In this document: positions 59,647 to 64,000 of the stretch, piece after piece | Layout: every line of letters starts with the position of its first letter | Position numbering within the stretch: the stretch's first letter is position 1 | IMG/VR virus record: IMGVR_UViG_3300035193_000067 | Span: 62,001 to 126,000 of that record | Origin: a virus | Reading direction: 5' to 3' (one strand) | Length of the DNA stretch: 64,000 bases | Notes under the pieces: generated by a model | Told to the model about the DNA's origin: nothing | Databases searched by the model: none | Seen by the model: only the letters and a program-made list of their open reading frames with translations | Made by a program: the position numbers and the translations under genes

Positions 59647-59970
59647 ATGAATAACAAACTGTTTATGATGGAACCTCACAAGAGTAAGAACGGTTATGTA
59701 GGTTTAGTAGCTACAGGGGGTACGATGGGACAGTTATTAATTACATACACCCCAGGATACCCTTTCAAAACATATACAGATATTGTGTATAAGATGGATG
59801 CAGAGGATGTTGTACTTTTGGTAGTTGATTTATACCTTGATTTGGTTGATGATGATTATGAGAGAGAAATATCCTGGGAGAGCTTTAAAAAGCTCGTGGT
59901 AATGCGGAAAAAGATGGACAAGTTTGGTCTGCTGGACAAACCCAACAGATATTTGGGAGTAGCTGAATGA
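59647..59970 (+). CDS. Hypothetical protein, 107 aa
   Basis: ATG 59647 (MNNKLFMMEPHKSKNGYVGL) follows AAGGAGAG; the longer frame to 59605 is unlikely. A beta N-terminal part and a helical C-terminal part (WESFKKLVVMRKKMDKFGLL) are seen. Overlaps the next gene by ATGA. No family is recognised. Confidence 0.55.
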   Translation: MNNKLFMMEPHKSKNGYVGLVATGGTMGQLLITYTPGYPFKTYTDIVYKMDAEDVVLLVVDLYLDLVDDDYEREISWESFKKLVVMRKKMDKFGLLDKPNRYLGVAE

Positions 59971-60308
59971 TTACTGAAAAAGAACGGGATACCTTAACAA
60001 AGCGTTATGAGACTCATATGGAGTCTCAAGAAGTAGCTAGACAGGATTCTGAGAAGTACCAATCCTACGCAAATAGATTAGCCAGGAAGTACTCAGGTAT
60101 GAAAAAAGGATCCTTGATAGAACTTAAGGACAACTTTATTAAAGACGGTAAATTTACTAGAATAGTTTCTCACGTAGCAGGCGAGCTGATAGGATCGGAT
60201 TTAAGGATTTCTATCTGGCATGACACAGGGTTTACGTTTAATGACTTACTCCTGGTATACTTCCTTTCAGAAGGTCTTCCTGAGTACGTATCAGTAATTG
60301 AAAAGTAA
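59967..60308 (+). CDS. Hypothetical helical protein, 113 aa
   Basis: MITEKERDTLTKRYETHMES, helical charged N-terminus, then mixed alpha/beta (FTRIVSHVAGELIGSDLRIS). ATGA overlap with the previous stop. No family is recognised. Confidence 0.55.
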   Translation: MITEKERDTLTKRYETHMESQEVARQDSEKYQSYANRLARKYSGMKKGSLIELKDNFIKDGKFTRIVSHVAGELIGSDLRISIWHDTGFTFNDLLLVYFLSEGLPEYVSVIEK

Positions 60309-60382
60309 CTGGTTTAAAATTTACAAATAAAGTATACTGTAGGTACGCTTTTTTGACAAAAAATAAACTAAGGAGGTTTCTT

Positions 60383-60910
60383 ATGGTTAAACTTGTTAGA
60401 GATCCTAATATGTGGAAAGATATTGAGAGGCATTATGTTTTGAATTTCCACGATAAAGAGTATGAGGGTTATTATATAAACCCGTGGTGCAGTACGTCAA
60501 GAGATATGCCTGATGGTTATCATTCTGATTTTTTTGGAATTGTACTTGATGGTACTTTGTGTGGAAGTATTATTTATGATCTGGATATAGAGTCTCGCTC
60601 CATATATGACATCGGTGTCTTCATCTTCAAGGAGTATTTGGACAAAGGGTTAGGAGTGGTTGCTTTGGTTAAGTTCCTGGAGTACGCGACTAAGACTTTC
60701 TTTAAACTAACGTTTAGCTGTGTAACAGATAATACTCGTGCCAAGAAGATTTATGACAAAATCTTAAACATGGGAGGGGTATTTGTAGGTACGTATAGGG
60801 AGCATACAATAAGCGTAGATGGTAAACGTCATGATCTAATGATGTATGAGCTTATCTGCTCAGAGTTCAAACCAGACAGCTTATATAAAAAACTACTGAA
60901 GAGAGGTTGA
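60383..60910 (+). CDS. GNAT-family acetyltransferase
   Basis: ATG 60383 (MVKLVRDPNMWKDIERHYVL) follows AAGGAGG; a TTG-type start at 60353 would add ten residues. A 175-aa protein with GNAT features: FGIVLDGTLCGSIIY, YDIGVFIFKEYLDKGLGVVA (Q/RxxGxG/A-like acetyl-CoA loop) and SCVTDNTRAKKIYDKILNMG ending. It transfers an acetyl group to an unknown substrate. It may modify host proteins, nucleotides or DNA precursors; no evidence chooses among them. Confidence 0.75.
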   Translation: MVKLVRDPNMWKDIERHYVLNFHDKEYEGYYINPWCSTSRDMPDGYHSDFFGIVLDGTLCGSIIYDLDIESRSIYDIGVFIFKEYLDKGLGVVALVKFLEYATKTFFKLTFSCVTDNTRAKKIYDKILNMGGVFVGTYREHTISVDGKRHDLMMYELICSEFKPDSLYKKLLKRG

Positions 60911-60951
60911 TATGATACTTGAAATAATTTTCAGGAAGTGTAGGATTTTTA

Positions 60952-62913
60952 ATGGATAACGGAGAGTACACTTATCATCACGGTTTTAATATAGCTGAGA
61001 TGGATAATTTAGCAGGTCCTGAAATAAGGGAATTACAGATAGGAATGCTTGAGGAGGCAATTCTGTATCACAGGAAGAAGTACTATTCAGGATCTGCCGA
61101 AATATCTGATCAGGAATTTGACATCCTGGAAGAGATGCTTCGAGATCGGTCTCCTTACAGTCCTGTTCTGCAATCTGTAGGAACCTCTCCTGACACGGAG
61201 AAGGTAAAGCATGACATTCCTATGCTGTCTCTTCAGAAAACAAAAGATCCTGAAGAAGTTATCCGTTGGGCTGCCGGAGAATCGCTTTTACTATCTGACA
61301 AAGTTGATGGATCTGCTGCATCTCTTATTTATGTCAATGGAGAATTTACTCTCGCAAAGACTCGTGGAGATGGTATTTATGGGGAAAATATTACTGCATC
61401 CATGAAGCATGTATCCTTTCCTAAAAAGATCTCTCCCTCTATTGAAGAGGTGCGTGGAGAGGTTTGCATACTCATCCAGGATTTCCTGAAGCTGCAGGAG
61501 GAAATGTCAAGACGTGGTTTACAGCCTCCTAAAAGCATCCGCAATTGTGTGGCAGGGCTTCTTCACAGAAAAACTGAGACAGATCTGTGCAAGTATCTAA
61601 CATTTCTTGCATACGGTATGGAGTCTTCAGATAGTTATACACGTGAAGATGATCTGTTTATTGGGTTATTCAGAGAAGGGTTTAGTCTTCCCCGGCATCA
61701 ATGTTATCTGCGTAATATTAAAGAGAGTATACAAAAGTTTCGTGAAGAACCTGTCGATTATCTGACAGATGGCTTGGTATTCTCTATCATGTATCTGTCA
61801 AACCAAACTGCCCGAGGTTTCACCAGCCACCACCCAAAAGGTAAGATGGCCTTTAAATTCCCTGCAGATGTTGTTACATCAACTGTAACAAACATTCTCC
61901 TGGATGTTGGAAGAACTGGAAAGATCTCTTTTGTTGCTGAAATAGATCCTGTACAGGTGCCTGGGGCGACTCTGAGTAAATGCACTCTGCATAACTGGAA
62001 GTACGTAAAAGACAACAGCGTAGCACCTGGAGCTGTCATTGAGATTATACGCTCCAATGATGTTATTCCAAAGCATGTAAGCACTATTCAGCCTGCAACT
62101 GTTGAGAAACCTGCAGAATGCCCTGTATGCGGCTCTGAGCTCTCTTTATCTGATACCGGGATAGACTTGTACTGCACCAACCTTAACTGCCCTGCAAAGG
62201 CTGCTGGACGCGTTGAGAATTGGGTTAAGGTACTAGGTATTGACAACCTTGGAACAGAACTGCTGAAGAACCTGTACGAGTCTGAGAAGGTTCAATCAAT
62301 TCCGGATCTGTACAGGTTGAAAGTTCAGGATCTCATGGAAATGCCAAGGATGGGAAAAAGATCTGCTGAAAAGGTATTCAAGAATATCCAGAAATCTGCG
62401 GAAGTTCCTTTTGACAAGTTTCTGGCAGGACTTGGTATAGAAGGGTTGGGTGTCAGCACTGCCAAGACAATTGGAGAGCACTTCCTGAGTATGGACAGTT
62501 TTTATAGAATATTTGACCAGGGTATACCTACTTTAATTCTTTCCGGATTGAGAGATATTGGGGATATTACTGCAGAAAACATTGTGAATGGGATGTTTGA
62601 TTACGGACTGAGTACTCTGGTAGAGATGCGGCAGGCTGGGGTAACAATTGTTGACCTGGAGGATCCCAAGGACTGTACGCTTTCTGGTAAGGTATTTGTG
62701 ATAACCGGCAATCTTTCCCGTCAAAGAAAAACAGTTTCAGACATGATTAAGAAAAAAGGTGGTAAAGTCTCCAGTAGCGTTTCTGGGAAAACTGATTATC
62801 TTGTATGCAACTCTTCCAGTGGTTCAAAAAAATGTCGAGCTGCGGGAGATCTTGGAGTACCTGTAATTACTGAAGAAGAGCTGTACAAGCTTATGGATGG
62901 TGGTAAAGAGTGA
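60952..62913 (+). CDS. ligA: NAD+-dependent DNA ligase (LigA)
   Basis: A 653-aa protein near full length for LigA. N-terminal Ia-like helices (RELQIGMLEEAILYHRKKYY), catalytic Lys117 in KVDGSAASL, HDIPMLSL upstream, the OB region with VGRTGKISFVAEIDPV, zinc finger CPVCG...CTNLNCP, HhH region with LEGLGVSTAK-like (GIEGLGVSTAKTIGEH) and a C-terminal BRCT domain (LSGKVFVITGNLSRQRKT). It seals nicks using NAD+ and likely serves phage replication. The BRCT domain is retained. The start is the first ATG. Confidence 0.95.
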   Translation: MDNGEYTYHHGFNIAEMDNLAGPEIRELQIGMLEEAILYHRKKYYSGSAEISDQEFDILEEMLRDRSPYSPVLQSVGTSPDTEKVKHDIPMLSLQKTKDPEEVIRWAAGESLLLSDKVDGSAASLIYVNGEFTLAKTRGDGIYGENITASMKHVSFPKKISPSIEEVRGEVCILIQDFLKLQEEMSRRGLQPPKSIRNCVAGLLHRKTETDLCKYLTFLAYGMESSDSYTREDDLFIGLFREGFSLPRHQCYLRNIKESIQKFREEPVDYLTDGLVFSIMYLSNQTARGFTSHHPKGKMAFKFPADVVTSTVTNILLDVGRTGKISFVAEIDPVQVPGATLSKCTLHNWKYVKDNSVAPGAVIEIIRSNDVIPKHVSTIQPATVEKPAECPVCGSELSLSDTGIDLYCTNLNCPAKAAGRVENWVKVLGIDNLGTELLKNLYESEKVQSIPDLYRLKVQDLMEMPRMGKRSAEKVFKNIQKSAEVPFDKFLAGLGIEGLGVSTAKTIGEHFLSMDSFYRIFDQGIPTLILSGLRDIGDITAENIVNGMFDYGLSTLVEMRQAGVTIVDLEDPKDCTLSGKVFVITGNLSRQRKTVSDMIKKKGGKVSSSVSGKTDYLVCNSSSGSKKCRAAGDLGVPVITEEELYKLMDGGKE

Positions 62914-63080
62914 TTGTTAAAGAAACTGCGTATGATCCTGATGCGTTAAGCGAGATATCGGAAGCAGCCAGGAAGATTCTGGATGAAATGTCTGAGTGGC
63001 AAAGACAGTATGCTGAAGAGATTATTGAACAGGCACTCAGCAATGAAGAAAGCAAACTCCCCAGGTTTTTAGGTAAATAG
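62910..63080 (+). CDS. Small helical acidic protein, 56 aa
   Basis: GTG 62910 start (MIVKETAYDPDALSEISEAA) overlapping the LigA stop (GTGA). Helical throughout with EIIEQALSNEESKLPRFLGK. The coupling to ligA and the next gene only three bases away support it. No family is recognised. Confidence 0.55.
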   Translation: MIVKETAYDPDALSEISEAARKILDEMSEWQRQYAEEIIEQALSNEESKLPRFLGK

Positions 63081-63083
63081 AAG

Positions 63084-63341
63084 ATGAGAGAACTATCAGA
63101 GAAAAAGAGAATTGAGTTAAAGTGTGAAGCAGAACACACTGCATTACAAGATCTTTACGGATCAATTATTGATGAAAGCTTATTACGGACTATTGAATGC
63201 ATGATAAGAAATTATTTCATGTATTTACAAGCAATGCAAGTAATACGCACTGTTCCTGATATAAAATGCAACGCTTTTACTACTTATGGTAATTCTGTTT
63301 CAATTACGTACACAGATCCTGAGACAGGTGAAGAGTTGTGA
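63084..63341 (+). CDS. Hypothetical helical protein, 85 aa
   Basis: MRELSEKKRIELKCEAEHTA, a helical N-terminal two thirds and a beta end (NSVSITYTDPETGEEL). Starts 3 bases after the previous stop. No family is recognised. Confidence 0.55.
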   Translation: MRELSEKKRIELKCEAEHTALQDLYGSIIDESLLRTIECMIRNYFMYLQAMQVIRTVPDIKCNAFTTYGNSVSITYTDPETGEEL

Positions 63342-63360
63342 AAAAAAATGAAAAAATAAT

Positions 63361-63389
63361 TTGACAACATTCTTTTCTGCGGTTAAACT
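63361..63389 (+). promoter_or_regulatory. Sigma70-like promoter for the 154-aa gene
   Basis: TTGACA (63361-63366), 17 bases, TAAACT (63384-63389). A GAGGT/ACCTC inverted repeat at about 63399-63414 lies just downstream, in the leader. Confidence 0.6.
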
Positions 63390-63429
63390 TCTTAGTGAGA
63401 GGTTAAAATACCTCAGAAGGAGTTTAGCC

Positions 63430-63894
63430 ATGGCACGTAAAGCACTTCCCGGAAAATACATAGTAATCAACAATATGTACGCAGTGGCTTTCAATCCTAA
63501 TATAGAGCATGTCGACAAATGCCTGGGAAGATGTGCAACGTCTGCAGGTTTCTTCGAAGCTTCAGTAGTAGATGGAAAATTCTCAATTGAGTGTTTTGGT
63601 GAATCTGATTCTCTTGGTGGTTTGAAAAGCCGTCCTGTAGAAGATGCAGCATTGTTGGAAGCCCTGTTTGAGAACTGTGCAGCTATCCTGGTAGGGAGAA
63701 TGGTACCTGTTTTGTTTCCTGATACAGAGGACCTTCGAGAGTCAGAATCCGGTGAAATGGTTGAAAAATTCTCAGGAAAATGCTTTATTTCTCTTAAAGA
63801 AGGTGCAATATCTGTATCCTGTTCAGAAGTTGATGGAGACTCCAGTAGAATGTCAAAAATAGCTTCAAAAATGATTATGGATCTTATTTGTTGA
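63430..63894 (+). CDS. Hypothetical alpha/beta protein, 154 aa
   Basis: ATG 63430 (MARKALPGKYIVINNMYAVA) follows AAGGAG; earlier codons in this frame have no ribosome site. It contains CLGRCATSAGFFEASVVDGK and a C-terminal SRMSKIASKMIMDLIC. It has its own promoter. No family is recognised. Confidence 0.6.
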   Translation: MARKALPGKYIVINNMYAVAFNPNIEHVDKCLGRCATSAGFFEASVVDGKFSIECFGESDSLGGLKSRPVEDAALLEALFENCAAILVGRMVPVLFPDTEDLRESESGEMVEKFSGKCFISLKEGAISVSCSEVDGDSSRMSKIASKMIMDLIC

Positions 63895-63901
63895 TTCTTT
63901 A

Positions 63902-63930
63902 TTGACAGCTTTACACTTCCGCATTATATT
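63902..63930 (+). promoter_or_regulatory. Sigma70-like promoter for the last (partial) gene
   Basis: TTGACA (63902-63907), 17 bases, TATATT (63925-63930), a near-consensus promoter. A perfect 9-bp inverted repeat flanks the -10 box. Confidence 0.7.
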
Positions 63931-63943
63931 TAACAGTGTAAAG
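63909..63943. repeat. Operator-like 9-bp inverted repeat around -10 box
   Basis: CTTTACACT (63909-63917) and AGTGTAAAG (63935-63943), separated by 17 bases. The spacing and overlap with the promoter suit a repressor-binding site or loop. Confidence 0.6.
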
Positions 63944-63969
63944 CAGTTGATGCCAAAAGGAGACTCACT

Positions 63970-64000
63970 ATGTACGTAACCTACAATGAAAAAATAAATG
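63970..64000 (+). CDS. Unidentified protein, first residues only (runs off the window)
   Basis: ATG 63970 follows AAAAGGAG (7-base spacing) and a strong promoter; ten codons are seen (MYVTYNEKIN) before the window ends. The strong promoter and operator-like repeat suggest a well-expressed, regulated gene. Confidence 0.6.
   Translation, partial: MYVTYNEKIN

Noticed and set aside
1-64000. tRNA genes
   Set aside because: No cloverleaf-like sequence with GGTTCGAATCC-type arm was seen on scanning the noncoding parts.

Overview
The window is part of the genome of a large tailed, contractile-tail (myovirus-type) bacteriophage. It contains a near-complete virion gene set, mostly compact and often ATGA/TAATG-overlapping: large terminase, portal, prohead protease, scaffold-like protein, major capsid protein, neck proteins, sheath, tube, frameshifted tail assembly chaperones, two tape-measure-like proteins, hub, spike, gp25-like and gpJ-like baseplate proteins and long fibres. 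Strong AGGAGG-type ribosome sites, a lysis-like cassette with a signal-peptide protein and an NAD-dependent DNA ligase suggest a bacterial, probably Gram-negative, host. The host cannot be named from the sequence. No tRNA, rRNA, CRISPR array, integrase or transposase was seen.

Layout. Bases 1-49538 are almost entirely minus-strand late genes, read from right to left: membrane coiled-coil protein and a putative small terminase (49.5-48.1 kb), small genes, a DUF7666-type repeat protein and TerL (48-44.2 kb), ten small accessory genes (44.1-41.9 kb), a 1639-aa fibre (41.9-36.9 kb), portal-protease-scaffold-decoration-capsid (36.5-28 kb), an RRXRR-like structural protein behind two tandem terminators, a small structural protein and a lysis-like cassette (27-25.4 kb), neck and terminator proteins (25.4-21.7 kb), sheath, tube and chaperones (21.6-17.4 kb), two tape measures (17.4-12.2 kb), baseplate (12.2-4 kb) and fibre genes (to base 1). 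An AT-rich 0.9-kb divergent region with palindromes (49.55-50.45 kb) separates these from plus-strand genes. The plus arm starts with two virion-like proteins sharing an N-terminal domain. One of them is split from an SGNH hydrolase by a +1 frame change. About 30 small genes follow, including an orphan HicB-like protein, Dam methylase, a second DUF7666 repeat protein, a macrodomain protein, a GNAT acetyltransferase and LigA. A lone HNH endonuclease gene lies antisense in this arm.

Regulation. Two promoter classes can be read by eye. Four intergenic regions in front of virion genes (one plus-strand, three minus-strand) carry an element close to TTTAnAATCCCgACA placed exactly 14 bases (counted from the CCC) upstream of a TATAAT-like box. 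One more minus-strand gene group has it with a 15-base spacing, and one further copy is coding. The plus-arm accessory genes instead have TTGACA-N17-TAnnnT promoters, some with inverted repeats. This looks like a late-class versus early-class division, with a phage-specific or phage-modified polymerase as a plausible reader of the late class.

Points most worth following up: the late promoter class, the split SGNH/virion-domain gene pair, the paired octapeptide-solenoid DUF7666 proteins, the duplicated tape measure with an M15 peptidase end, the RRXRR (IscB-like) domain in a capsid-region protein, and hook-IN-like modules shared by sheath, terminator and fibre. All family assignments are from reading sequence motifs and gene order, without database searches.
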